A DNA stretch of 64,000 nucleotides from Agelaius tricolor (taxonomy: Eukaryota > Chordata > Aves > Passeriformes > Icteridae), in the NCBI GenBank assembly GCA_023055355.1, contig JALJCS010000015.1, positions 17,969,516 through 18,033,515 on the forward strand, read 5' to 3'. Shown in pieces: positions 13,529 to 26,600 of this stretch. Both the position numbers and the translations under genes were made by a program. Each line of letters opens with the position of its first letter. Position 1 is the first letter of the stretch. The notes under the pieces were generated by a model. The model did no database searches, was not told where the DNA came from, and saw only the letters and a list, made by a program, of their open reading frames with translations.

Positions 13529-14178
13529 ATACTAATTTTTAGTGCTGTTTCAAAACACGGGTTGGAGATGTCTGAGGTGTTGTCCTGAACATTTCAATAT
13601 TTTATCAAGAATCGAGTGTCTAGAGTTTGGGGGCTTTTTGTTAAGGAAAAGTATTCTTACAGAAAATGTAATTTTATTGAAGTGCAAATGAGAAAATGAA
13701 GTTCAAATCTGACTCTGTTGTTTTCACTTAAAATTCATCATTACCTTGATCTCTCAAGTCTCCAGCTGATCAGCAAATCTTTTTGAAACCTTCATGGTTC
13801 CTTTCAGCTTAATGGCAAGTTATGATACCCTTCACATGTACTTGTTCAGAGCTGGTATTTCTTCTGCTTTAGCTGAAGAAGTGGAGATAAGAAATACTCT
13901 GTGATCTTTAAAATGTGTGTACATTTATTTTATTTTGGTCTTGGGTTCTTTTGGTAAAGTAAATGCTAGAGTTTTCTCATACTTATACATAATTTATTTA
14001 TGCATTCAGTGTGTTTATTGACCTTTTCAGTTGACTGTTTAAAGTATTTTAAATAAATAATTTCATTATCTACATGTTTATTTACAGCCCACCACCACTA
14101 TTGTCTTCTTGTGGGCTGAGCATATTTTAAAAATGGGGAACCATGCAAAAATGAAAAATATTATAAAATGGTTTAGGG

Positions 14179-14179
<1 letters not shown>
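13529..14179. other. CDH13 intron, no gene seen
   Basis: AT-rich, unremarkable. Confidence 0.6.

Positions 14180-14212
<33 letters not shown>
14180..14212. repeat. Poly(T) tract
   Basis: 33 uninterrupted T residues. No retroposon body in reverse orientation could be recognised to its right. Confidence 0.95.
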
Positions 14213-14214
<2 letters not shown>

Positions 14215-17200
14215 GTCACAAGGGGTGTTTAGCAGAGTTGCAAAGATCCCTCTGTTCCCATTTCAAAGCTATATTTAGTTCAAAACTGTCCTTTTTGCTT
14301 CTGTTCTGTCTTCATTTGTCAGATAAGAGCTGCTCTGATCATACTCACTATGAAGGGAAGTTTACAGGATTGTACCTTTATGGAGAAAAACATATTTGCC
14401 CAAGTATCTTTAAACGTTGTGCTGTCTGTTCTTAAAATTGAAATCCTTATTTTCTTTAGCTTCTCCCCTTAGGCAGGAAACACATTGCTGTGATAAATAT
14501 TGTATGGCTTTTAATGCTAATCATTGTTGATTCATGGCAGAGACGAGCACGTTGTAAAAGGATATAATAAACAAAAAGTATTAAAAAGCATCATAAACAA
14601 ATAAATACTTAAGCAGCTGCTTTTCAGTGCTCCATTAAAGCTGTTATAAATTAAGAATGTGCTTGTGTGTTTTGCCAAGTTCACACTGCACTCACAGGAA
14701 ATGAGTTATACTGAAAGATAATCTTGCACGGATGGACCCAGTGAGCCCATCCCTCGTTCTGGATCTGCCTGATTTCTGTGATAGACCAAAGCAGAATTTG
14801 GGCTAGGTCAGGAGACAGATTGCTTATTTGGCATTTCTCTTTTACATTGAATTTTGTTTTAATTTGAGGTTTAGCCAGCACCTTTTAAAGGGAATTTTAA
14901 AAGACTTTGAAGGTTTTTCATTAGGGTTCTGTGCCCAGAGGAGTAAATGCCATCAATACCTTTGGTTATTTGGCTTCCTCTGTGCTGCTCCAAAGCTGTG
15001 CAGAAAACAAAGACTGCTCTAAGAGATTATCATCTTGCCATAAGAAAAATCAGCTTTTTATATTTTTGCCATGCTATTTATCTTTCCAATGGAATATTTA
15101 AAGAAAAAAAAAATATTTAGGGGGCATCCATATACTTTCAATGTCAAATGGCTTCCCATGCAGGTTTTGAGGTGGAGGAAAGCTTTCTATTTCTATTTGT
15201 CCACTGTTTTAGTCCTTTCACACAGTGCACTGGAGCCTGATTCTTACTCTTCACCATTATTGCAATTTCTTTGAAAACAGCGGAGCTGGACTGGTCCAAG
15301 GCTTAGGGAATGTGTTACTACATTTTCCCTGCTGATATTGGTATAAATATCAATATTTAGGGATCTCCAGGGTCCCTTTTACTCTGACTTTAGTGGAATT
15401 TAAAAGATGCCATTGTAACATTTTAATTGCACAGAGTCCTCTCGATGGGACTCTCCTTTTGCTGTGTTTATTTTAGTCTGTTTTCAAAAAGATGCTGTTG
15501 ATTGACAAGCTGTATTCTCTTTGACAGAGTGATTTCACTTTATTTCAAGTACATTTTATTACATGGTATTGAAATTATAGCTCTTAAGTTTTTTTAAAAA
15601 TTGACTTCTTGCTGCAGACTTTCAAGTTTGCACAGTTTCTTTATCCCATAAGGTACTGCAGGTGAAATATTAACTTTTTACATGAGAGTAAAGTGAAATT
15701 CTCTCTCTGGCTGTGGTAATAAATTCTAGAGAAAACCCAGGACAAAGTTTGTGACATTTAAAGTGAGGCATAACTTTCATTTGCAATTTTTCTGGGTGAA
15801 TACACCTCCCTCACCAGGAATCGGTGGATATCAATTATATCAGTGTTGTATCATGCAAAGGGTTATTTTTCTGAGAGGGAGGCACATTTCCTAACCCATT
15901 TTATTGTATTTCCTCAATAAAAATAGAGCTGCTGAGAGCAGCTGAATTCCTACCAATAGAAATGTGTTTGGCCCTAAGAGAGAAACCAAGGTCTGGCATT
16001 TTGATGTGAAGATGAGAACTAAAAATGCACTTTTTACTGGTTTAGAGGGAGGCCAAGAGTGAGATTATCAGTCATGAGAGCAGCTCTTGTTTGTAAGGGT
16101 GTGTACACAGAGCCTCTTAAACGTAAAACCTTCCTATTCCTCTCTAGCTCCTTGCTCACTTTGCTTTTTCTTCCTTACTTTATTGATCCGATGCACTTTT
16201 GTCTGAATTGATCCCTGAGGTTATAGATCAGCCCTTGAAAAAAAATCTCCTTGATAAATGGGGAAACTGGGGATATCCTTTACAGCAAGTGTTTGGTGAA
16301 TTTGTCCACTTACAGGCTGTGCAAAATGTGTAGAGGTAGAATCTGAATGTGATCTTCAAAATATCCCATTGCACCAGGGGAGTACAAGACCTGTTCATCT
16401 CGTGCTGAGTAACCCAGATAGCAAGCCACAGAAGTTGTTTTTTACCCAGAATTTAACTTTTCAAAGCTTCCTGGACTGAATATTGATCATAGAACAGTGA
16501 ACTAATTAGAGAAATCTCTGATGTGCTCTCAGTACTAGGAGATTCTTTAAGGTTGCTTTTCTTTTTTCTCTTTTTCTTCCAAAGACAGAATTAAGTTAGA
16601 CATTTACAAAAAAGTACTTAACAAGAAAGATGATTAAAAAAAAGTCTTTAGTGCTGCTCAAGTGCTATTGGCACATGAATATGGAATTTCTCTGCTGTTT
16701 TTCCTTAAATCATGGCTATTTTATGTATATTTTAGATGAAGCCATTGTACCTGCCAGAGATCCATTCCTATTATCAAGTTGGCTTTACACTTGAAATATC
16801 TTTCTGTCTTCAATTGGCCTTTTAATAAATGCATGGATTCATTCACAAATAAGATTGCTGTGATTCATCAGCTTACCTCACTAATGAATGTTTATTGCCT
16901 TTAACTTCCTGGTGCCTCAGAGGCTGCCCAGGCTGGAGTGATTTGTGCCCCAGACTTTCATCCTGTTGGTGAAGTCTTTTCCAGTGAGCTGTGTTCTTGC
17001 CACAGGCAATGTCTCCTTTCAAAACTGTACATAAATAAAATATTTGTTCACGCTTCGCTCCGAGCAGAGCACTGAGGAAAGTCTTCACTCACGTTCACAG
17101 AAAACGATATCTGCTGCAAAGAGTAAATCCTCATTTTCATATTTAATGAAGCCATAATCAATGGTAATGGCTGAAGATTGCATTAAAGGAATCTTAATGT

Positions 17201-20200
17201 TCCTCTCAAGGGAAAGTAATTTTACTGGAAACAAGCTAGTTAATCAGCCTCAGACAAACTCTGTGCTTTATTATACAGGCAGGTTTGCCAAGGACGAAGA
17301 AAGAAACATAACAGGAGCAGGAGTCAATTTTCATCTTCAAAAATCTCTCACATTGGGCATTATGTAGATTTGCTCTCTCAAACACCCAGTACAGATCCTC
17401 TTTTTAAACTGACGAACAAAAAAAAGGCTGAAATTTAGAAAATGTTTCTTTCTGCCCTATATTCTGTACAACTTTCATGCAGATGCAGTTAAATTCTCTT
17501 AAAACATCTAAACTGGCACAATACCAAGAGAAGCAGCCAGACAAATATTTCTCTCAACACCTTTTATAGATTGACATCAAACTTTAGCATCAGTGGTGAT
17601 GCCCAGAGGAAAACCAGAGAGGTCTTTGCAGGGAGATCTCTTGTGCATCCCCAAACCTTCACTGTGAGGGGGAAAGGAAGCCCAAAATTCAGCAGAAGCT
17701 GCTGCGGGCAGAGCAGGAGCTGCTCCCTCCCAGCATGGCTGGAGGACTCTTGTTGAGAGAGAATTGCCTGGATCAGGAGCTGGGCAGGGAGAGCCTCCAA
17801 GTCCCTCCTGTGTCTGGGTTTGGGCTGCCAGGCCCATCTTCCCCGTGGCACAAACATGCAATTATCCATCATGAGCAGGAGCGTGCAGGAATCGCTTTCC
17901 TGCCGAGGTCCCACCACAGGGATGGTGGAACACAGAGGAGGTTTTGTGCCTGGTTACAGCTGAGCTGCAGGACATGGCTGGATAGAGGTTTTGGTATAAG
18001 CCCCACTTGTACACACTTGTGGTTGTGATGGCCTAAGATTGTGAATAACTTCTGAAAAATGATGTTGTTTACTTGTACAACAGAATTGGAAGAGATTCCC
18101 TTTGGAGCACCAAGCCCTTTTGAAAGGTGCCCTAGAAGTAAAGAGATGTTGTGCCCAAAAGCTTTTCTCTTTTCTCAAAGTTTTATTTTTCGGTCAGTTA
18201 GAACCAGTGCTGGATTCCTGCAGGCAATATTGGTTTGTTTGCTTTGGAATTCAATGGGAATTTCAGTTCCTGCACGTACTACAGAGGCCTCTTAAGGTTC
18301 AGAGGTCACCTGGTCCTGTGCTCAGAGCTGTTCAGTGAACTGAGGAGCCCAAAGCTCCCTGGAACTGCCACCACTGTCACTGCCAGAGCAAGGGAGGGTT
18401 TAGTGGCATCTGCAGGCAAGGGAAGGTGTGGAACACCACAAGGGCAAGGAGGGAAAATCTGGATGTGGGGGAGCTCCTTTTGACAGGCTTTGCTCATCCC
18501 TTAGGCTGGGAATGTGCCTTTACACATTGCATCTTCATCTCCTTGCTCACTCCTGAAAGACCTTTAGTGTAACTTTGATAGGACTGAGAATCAAGTCCAT
18601 TCCTCCTGGTTTTGAAAGGAAAGCTGAATCAGCCGTTTCTCTTGATATTTCAGAACAAGCCTCATTTCTTATACACGCTTCTTGGAGCATTTTGTGTTAT
18701 GTATACAGAAGAAGAATAGATTGTGTTACAGTTTTGTAATTAAAATGCAGCTGAAAATCATTGATCTGAAAAAGAAATACTAGTACAGAGAAAAAGAAAC
18801 ATTGCTCCTGGTTTCAAGTGGAAGCTGAGAATAAATCACAATTTGTTGTGTGCTGTGGGACTGCCACATTTCTAGCTAGTTTCAGGCTATTTATAAATGC
18901 ATTTGTAAATATATTAATGGTCACTTCTCCATTCTGGAGAGAGTTGGAAGGAAAATCTTGACTCAATGTTAGAAAAAAAGGTTGTTGGAATTGCCTTTAA
19001 AGGGGAACATTAATGTTCCTACATATTGTGTAACTTGTAGAGAGCAAGAAAGTAAAGGAATAATGATGGAGACTTGATCTAATTGGTTTTCTGATGCTCC
19101 CATTTCTGTGATTCATTTTAAGAAGTCTTTCAAGCTTGTGTAGTTATGAAATAAATGGAACAAATTGGAAATGTGGAAACTAAATAAATAATGATCTGCC
19201 CATCATGTTAGTATTACTGCTGTCAGTAGTAGTAACATTTATTTAACAATTCTTCTGCATTAATAGGGATGTCTGTATAATAAAATGTGTAATAAAATCT
19301 AGCCCATCTTTGAAAGAACTTGATCCCATGTCAGAAAGTCATCCTCCATTCAGAGGAAGACTTGTACACTGCAGGAGAAGTGTCACTGCCCTGGAAATAT
19401 TTGTGTGGGCAGTACCTGGGAACCGGTTTGCTCACTAATGTGGATTTAAATTTAGGACCTTACATTTCCATGGTTACTTAATATTTGAAGAAGGTTGAAA
19501 CCTGCTGAAGCAATATCCCTTCAGTGTATTCAAGGGCAGGGAAGATGATGACAATTTCATTTTGTGTTGGTCTTGTGCTGATTTATTTTGATGTCTGTAT
19601 TTCCTTCTGAAACCTCTGCCTACCCTCTCTGCATGAGCTGTAAACAGCAAAATAATCATTTTTCATGTTAGGCAGCTCTCCAGCAGTACAATAAGGTGCT
19701 ACTAACCAGCTGTGCAGAACACCAGAGTGTGGTGGCTCATAAAGCTGTGACCCTGCATGGCCCTTGCTCTCACCACCACGAGCCCTTGCATTTGCTCCTT
19801 TTCCATGGGAGAAAACAACCTCTGAAAATTATGCAAAAATAAAACATTTTGCCTTTCAGAATCACCAGGGATAATTTTCCTAAACTGTCTGAGTTTCCCT
19901 GCTCATATTTCCATTTAATTTCACCCATCTGGGGCACATTTCTGCCTGTAGCAGAGGAGGGCTTGGCCAGGAGCAGGAGAGCTCTCCTTGCTCCCTTCAG
20001 CCCTGCTCTTTTTTGGGTGATGCTGCAGCTGGGGGAGCACTGAACCTCAGTGGATTTTGTTGCCTTCATCCTTACCTGTGCTGCTGCCATCCCAAGGATT
20101 CTTGATGGATCAGGGGTCACTCATTCACCCCAACTCCAGGTTCTTCACACAGCACCTTTCCCCTCCCCTGCCAGCTCGTGGGTGAGGGAAGCATCAAGGG

Positions 20201-20296
20201 GATCCACAGCAGGAGGGAAGCTGTGCCTTTGGGAATATCCCAAACCTGGACCCCACAGACCAGGCAGGAGCCAGGTGGGAAGGAGCTTTGGGAAGC
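14213..20296. other. CDH13 intron, no gene seen
   Basis: Six kilobases of mostly AT-rich intron. The 17.56-18.05 kb and 18.28-18.49 kb stretches are more GC-rich and carry overlapping open frames of 60-120 codons on both strands, but none shows splice borders, a start context or a familiar motif. I could not assign them to any family. Confidence 0.6.
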
Positions 20297-20571
20297 AGGA
20301 CAATTAGGGCAGGAGTTTCTGGGATTAGGGAAATGGCACAATTAGAGCAGGAGTTTCTGGGATTTGGGAAATGGCACAATTAGAGCAGGAGTTTCTGGGA
20401 TTTGGGAAACAGGGAAATTAGGGCAGGAGTTTCTGGGATTTGGGAAGCAGGACAATTAGGGCAGGAGTTTTTGGGATTAGGGAAATGGGACAATTAGAGC
20501 AGGAGTTTCTGAGATTTGGAAAACAGGGAAATTAGGGCAGGAGTTTCTGGGATTAGGGAAGCAGGACAATT
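20297..20571. repeat. 38-bp minisatellite, left part of an interrupted array
   Basis: Seven full units begin at 20297, 20335, 20373, 20411, 20449, 20487 and 20525, and a partial eighth at 20563-20571. The core is ACAATTAGGGCAGGAGTTTC followed by TGGGATTTGGGAAA. Spacing is exactly 38 bp. The array is cut in its eighth unit by a CR1 element and resumes on the far side. Confidence 0.95.
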
Positions 20572-20841
20572 GTTTCTTTCTCCAAGCAGCAGCTGACAGA
20601 ACAAGAGGACAGAGTTTCAAGCTGCACCAAGGGAAATATAGGTTGAATATTAGGGAAAAGCTTTTCACAGAAATGGTGATAAAGTTCTGGAATGTTCTGC
20701 CTGGGAAGGAGGTGGAGTCCCCATCCCTGGTGTGTTTAACAAAGCCTGGATGTGGCACTGGGTGCCAGGGTTCAGTTGAGGTGTTGGGGCTGGGTTGGAC
20801 TCGATGACCTTGAAGGTCTCTCCCAACCCGGTGATTCTGTG
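20572..20841 (+). mobile_element. CR1 LINE 3' end inserted in the minisatellite
   Basis: Diagnostic CR1 3' sequence in order: GGGAAATATAGGTTGAATAT, GTGGAGTCCCCATCCCTGG, AAAGCCTGGATGTGGCACTG, GGTTGGACTCGATGACCTTG and GGTGATTCTGTG. About 270 bp, 5'-truncated. It sits in the eighth unit of the 38-bp array. AATT stands on both sides (20568-20571 and 20842-20845), either a 4-bp target duplication or microhomology. Confidence 0.95.
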
Positions 20842-20880
20842 AATTAGGGCAGGATTTTCTGGGATTTGGGTAGCAGGAAT
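20842..20880. repeat. 38-bp minisatellite, remnant beyond the CR1
   Basis: AATTAGGGCAGGATTTTCTG and GGATTTGGGTAGCAGGA resume the unit where the left part stopped. This shows that the CR1 landed in a pre-existing array. Confidence 0.9.
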
Positions 20881-23557
20881 TTCTTGGAATGTGCTTCACA
20901 CCCTCCCTCTGCTCAGCTCAGAGCTAATTGGCTGCCCACACCTTGTTTTTTGGTGGTTTTTTTTTGATTCCCATTCCAATTCTTGCTGCTTGTCCCTCCA
21001 AGGAGCCACAGCTTCAGCTGCTCTAAACAACATTTTAAGGTGGTTTGTCATAAACATGAGTATCCCCCTCTCAGGGAAGCTCTCCTGTGCTGTATTCCAG
21101 AGGCATAAATCTGTTCCTGATTATATGGATTCTGTTTAAAGGAAGGAATTAAATAGTTTTGTCTTGCGGCAGGATGCCAGGGATATTTGTACTGCAAATT
21201 CTCATTTTGTGATTTCAAAAAGCGTTTCATTACTGAGTGGAGAACTTTTTATACAGCCATAGGGAATTCACTGATCAGGAAAACATTCCAAAATATCATA
21301 AAGGAAAATTAGACTTTGTAGGAGATTATGCAAATGAAGCTGTTTTCTTACAGAGGGAGAGGAATCTTTACATTTTCTATTGTTTAGGTTTTGTATGTTT
21401 GCCTACATGAAACAAATTGGGGAAATCAGATTTTTTTTGTCTCTAAATTCCAGTGCTGGTTACTTTTCTGTACTTACTTCTCTGTTACTGTATTTGAGAA
21501 CTGAAACATTAAATGAAAATTTTGCTTACGATATTTTCTGAACATAAAAATCAATAGCTTACATTCTGTAAATATTTACAGCTGTTTGCCTCACACTTTG
21601 TATATTTTTCAAATGTTCTAATTGAATAAGCCTGGGAAGGAATCAATACAAGCAGTTTTGTACATTAGAGCTGCAGCAATGCCTCTTTGAGTTACAGATG
21701 TATTTATTGTAGTGTCACATTTCAGTTCCCAGGGATTTTTAAGAAACTGTTTTCAGGGCAGGAGCAGAAATGATGTTTTTTTCCCTCCTCTGTAATAGTT
21801 GTGGTGTAGTTGCCAACACTTGTAACTTTTTATTAACATTAATTACTTTTGATGTGTGCAGCAAAAGATGAACAATATGAATACTGTGTCTCCATTAATT
21901 ACTTTTAAAAAGAATTTTTATATTTAATTACTGAACAGGTAAGAGTTCAGGTTTCTGGAAGGACATTGGCAGCTAAGAGATGATGCTGAGCTTCTTATTC
22001 CATAAGGGGCTCTTCCAGAATTCTTTGAGCCAAGCCAAATCAATGTGGAAAATTCAGCAGGTGAATGTGTCAATGAAAAGACACCAAATTTGAAACACAT
22101 TTGCACTGAAATAAATTTAAAATAACTTCATTTAAATCTACGTATTTATTAGTATTTTCTATATCTATAAATTTTTTGTCTGTTATACCAAGTATATGTG
22201 TATATAATATAGAAATTAACTCCATTGCATGAATACAAAATAAAATTGCATCAAAGAAAAATACACAGGCACTCATAATTACACATATATGAAAATATTT
22301 CTCTTTGCTTCAGAGCAGTACATTTCAATAGATTTCAGCTTTAAGAATGTACTGCCAGCTCTTTTGGCATTCATTTGCTTTTATAAGCCTGTAATGCTCC
22401 TGAGCTATTATTCAGAGTCATCCCAGCTTGTCATCCCATCCAAACTTGTCAGAAATTATTTCCAGTATTGCACAGTCTCCACATGCAGTAACCGGAACAG
22501 AAGATTAAATGCTTTTTGAAAAATGAAAAATTTTTATAAAGTTTGCCCAGAAAATTGAAACTCATCATTTATACTCTGTTTCCATGTAAGTGCCTTATAA
22601 ATGGTTAACTAGTTTTTGAATAAATCTGTCATAAATGTTTAATTGAGGGGCACTGGGTTGATTTTAATTATGGCTTATAAACATCTGTAGCATGGGTAAT
22701 TTATAATGCAATTTGTGGGTTTGTACATAGATCTCACTGCTTTAGGAGCAGGCACAAAAGCAGAGGATGAGAAATGTTCTTTTTGTGTTAATTTCTTTCC
22801 AATTCCTGGACGCTGGGGCCACTTTGCAACGTTTCCAGTCAAATCCTGGAGCAGCACCCTCATGATATCTCACACAGACATTTTTATCAACTGCCCAGAC
22901 CTTGGCAGATCAGTGAGCAAAGCTTTATTTAAAAAGAAGATTTTTGGGAGCCAACTGTAGCAGCCCATTCAATTGCGTTGCATTATTCAGGATATCACAT
23001 TTTCTGAGCACGGGGATGTTTTTCTTTGGAAGCAGCAGGAAATGTCTGGGTGTGGAGCTCCAGTGGCACACACAGGAGACCCCACAACTGACACCCCCCA
23101 GAACATTCATTCATTTATTCCCTGTGTGTAAATGTGCTAAAACCCCTCAGAAATCAGCATAACCAGGTCCTTCTGCAACTGGGATGCTGCTGAACGATCC
23201 CCTCAGCTGCTGCTGGAATTGCTAAATTGGAATAGAAACTCCAATGGTGCTTTGCTGCACCTTCTACTGCCTCCTAACTCTGCAAAAGAATGATTTATGG
23301 ACAGGACCTAAGCAGAGAATGGCAGCACTTCCCATTCCCTTTAGTGCAGGAGCCAGGTGGGAAGAGAGCTCCTTGCCAAACTCTCCTGTCCTGCCCCAGC
23401 ACCCAGCAGGTTCCCAGCCAAGGCAGGGAATTCTGGAATTTTGGCCCAGGCTGCATTCCAGGCACCAGAGTTAAGCTGTTCCTGTAGGATACGTGCAGCT
23501 GAGTTATTCAGCCAACAGGAGATTTGTGTTATGTTGCATGCAAAACATCAGATTAAC

Positions 23558-23562
<5 letters not shown>
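20881..23562. other. CDH13 intron, no gene seen
   Basis: AT-rich intron, with a slightly GC-richer patch at 23.30-23.48 kb. No exon or transposon was recognised. Confidence 0.6.
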
Positions 23563-23618
<56 letters not shown>

Positions 23619-23670
23619 TAAATAAAAAAATATATATTTTTATATATATATAAATAAATAAATAAAATAC
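23563..23670. repeat. (TA)n microsatellite and A/T-rich continuation
   Basis: About 26 TA dinucleotides at 23563-23614 are followed by TAAATA-type sequence, a second short TA run and ATAAATAAATAAA. The array is self-complementary and could extrude as a hairpin. Open frames of alternating I and Y on both strands are artefacts of it. Confidence 0.97.
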
Positions 23671-26600
23671 TGGTCAGGAGATCACAGTGTTTCACAGTAC
23701 TGAGGGAACTGAAGGAATGTCAGGCTTAGAAGGCATAAGTGGTTTATTCATTAAAAATGAAATTATTTTAATAGTTTTAATAATATTTTTTTATTTTAAT
23801 ATTAAAAAAATATATGAACCACTTGAGATTTTTCATAGGTTTTTAGATCTGAATGCATCTAGAAGTTTCAAGTAAATCTTAGTCCTAATCCATGATGACT
23901 TCAAGGACAAAATTTATCTCTGGTACTAGATAGAGAGGGAGAGACAAATGCTTCTCTAGAAAGTCTTAATATGCATTATTAAATATATTCTCTTTGGGGT
24001 TTATATGTATATTTTAATACACATAAAAAGTTACTAACCAGGGAAATCTGAAAAATTTAGAGACTGTATACAGAAAAGCTCACATGCCTGACATCTTTAA
24101 GATTAATTTCTTTATGAACATCCTATCCCTAGCTCAAATTTTTTTCACAGTTTTATTGACACCCGTGTTTCTGTGCTTTTAACAACATAACCAGCTTGCC
24201 ACCAGTTTTGTAGTTCTAGAAGTCAATGCTTGCATGGATAAACACAGCTGGATTTCTTCTTTACATTTTTAAGCTATACTGGTATTCTGTGGGAGTGGGG
24301 AACTTGTAAAAATGTGCCTTTTTTATTTGCTTTAGCAAATAATTTTGTTTAATTTGTAGTTGTTCTGTGCCAACAGATCTATTCAGTGCAAAGAGATCAT
24401 TGTCAGATCTGGCTGTTGAGGCACAGAAAATGCAATGTGAGGGAACCTTGGGAGAAATCTGCTGGGATTTCTATCCCTGGCTCAGTTCTTAGGTGGAGTG
24501 AAAGTGAAATCACAAACTCTCCTCTCTTTAAAGCAGACATTGGGATAAAAGCAAAGGGAGCTCTCAGAACAAAAGAGTTTGCAGTTATTTAATGGATCTT
24601 CCTGGTATCTTCTGGTAATGCTCTAAAAATACAGAATAACTTCACTTGACATTGGCACCTGCCACTGGAATGCCTCTTTCCTCTTAGGCTTTCCAGATCT
24701 GTCATGGATCTGTGATTTAAAGTACAATTTTCCCAGTTTGACACATAATCCATAGACACAGATCTTGTGGCTCATTTATAGCTGTCATAGGGGTTTTACT
24801 GTAGATAAACAGACATAAAAAATTATAAGATATATAACAATTATTTTCTATATATAATAATTATTTATATCATACTAAAATATATAATATATATGTATCT
24901 TTACCAAAATCATATGGTAAAGAGATCAGATTTGGTAAGTTTGGGGAACTTTTGTTTGCTTGGATTTTTCTTTTTTTTTCCTTCAGTAGTTATTAAGTTT
25001 GTGATGGGGCTTCTTGACAAAAGTCAAGGAATTTATGTGGTGGGAATCCTGTGATCCTCAACCCTTTGTTTATATAAATACCATAATTTATTGATGATCT
25101 AATTAAGAATTGTGTGGCAGGGGCAGGGATGGATGTGAGCAGACACCTCAGAGACAAAAACTCTGACTCAATTCCTGACCTTGCTGGTTGCTGGGGAGAT
25201 TTACAGCTCACATCCCTAGAAAGTAGGATTTCATATAAGTTACTGGGAAAACAAACAAATAAATCACAGGGGTTTGAAGTCAAATATTTCTTACTTGATT
25301 ATTTAGCTGAAGTTTTGCATGGGAGAAATCCACTCAAGCTCTCAGGGATTTGTACTCTGAAGGTTGATATCATCTGGAATTTTCATTCTTCCATACATTG
25401 ACTCAGGGCTCTACTCAAAATTACAAAAGAACTGAGGCTGAAGGGAAACTCTGTGACTGTGTTTGACAAACGGTGTTTACACATTGCCTTTGAACTTTGT
25501 GGTATTTTGGTATTGACATTTTCAACACTGGAAATTGTGAGGGCAAATGTCAGCAGGGAACCCAAGGCAAGAGCATCAGTGTCTGCTCCTGTTTGCCTCC
25601 CAGTTTCCTCCAAAAAGGAGGGAAAGGGGATGGCTGGGATGGACCCTCACAGGGGCCAGAGCCACCTTCTGCCCAAGAGGAGAGACTTCATTGAAGCCCT
25701 GAGCTGAAAACTTGAATTTTAAGTGTGTTCAGCATGAGAGTTGTGGAAAAACACCCAGTGGAAAACTAGAAAATTGAAAATTGGAAATCTCTCTCTGAGT
25801 CTCCTTTCTTAGGATGATTTGCCACTGACTGATGCTTGTTTTCTTTTTGCCCAAGAAGGAATATGTGCATTTATAAAGTACAAATGTACTTGAGCAAGCC
25901 TGTGACTTAATGACCCCAAATTTGCACACAGCTCCACAAATCTTTATGATCTCGAAGTACCCAATTGCTGGCAGTGATATATCATGACCTGTTCTGTGCT
26001 TAATTATTAATTTTACATTAAGGAGTCTCATAGTCAATATTTAGATGGTTTATGACACACAGAAGCTTTTCCATGCTCATATTTTCTTTGCAGGGACATA
26101 ATGCAGCCCTTTCAGCACTAAATCAATTACACACAGAGTTAAAATAACTTGATTTGTTGCTTAAGGTCCCTTCTTAACAAGATGCATCAATTCTAATGGA
26201 ATAAAACCAGGGATATCTTGGGCTGCTTGTAATCCTTGCAGGGCTCCACTTTGCAGGGGTTGAGGCTGAAAAGTTGTGCAGAACAAAGATCCCCTCAGCC
26301 CTAAGCAGTTGTGAGATGGGGAGAGAAAGGGTTCTGGACGTGCCAGAACAAAAGTACAGGAAAACATTTCATTCTAACCCTGCTTTCCACGCTGCAGGAA
26401 TGTGCAGAATTAATGGGAGTGTATCACACCTTTTCAGTGCCCTCTCAGAGTCAGAATTCACCCAGAAGGAATTACTTCCAAAGGTGCTTTATCTCACCTT
26501 TCCTAAATTTTTATGTTAGAATGGGATGAGCTGCATCCAAGATTGCCAGGCCCTCTTTAGTGACTGTAAAAAAGACTGGATGGATATCTGAGCCTAAAAT

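Noticed and set aside
23504..23695. Alternating I/Y peptide frames
   Set aside because: They are read directly from the (TA)n microsatellite.
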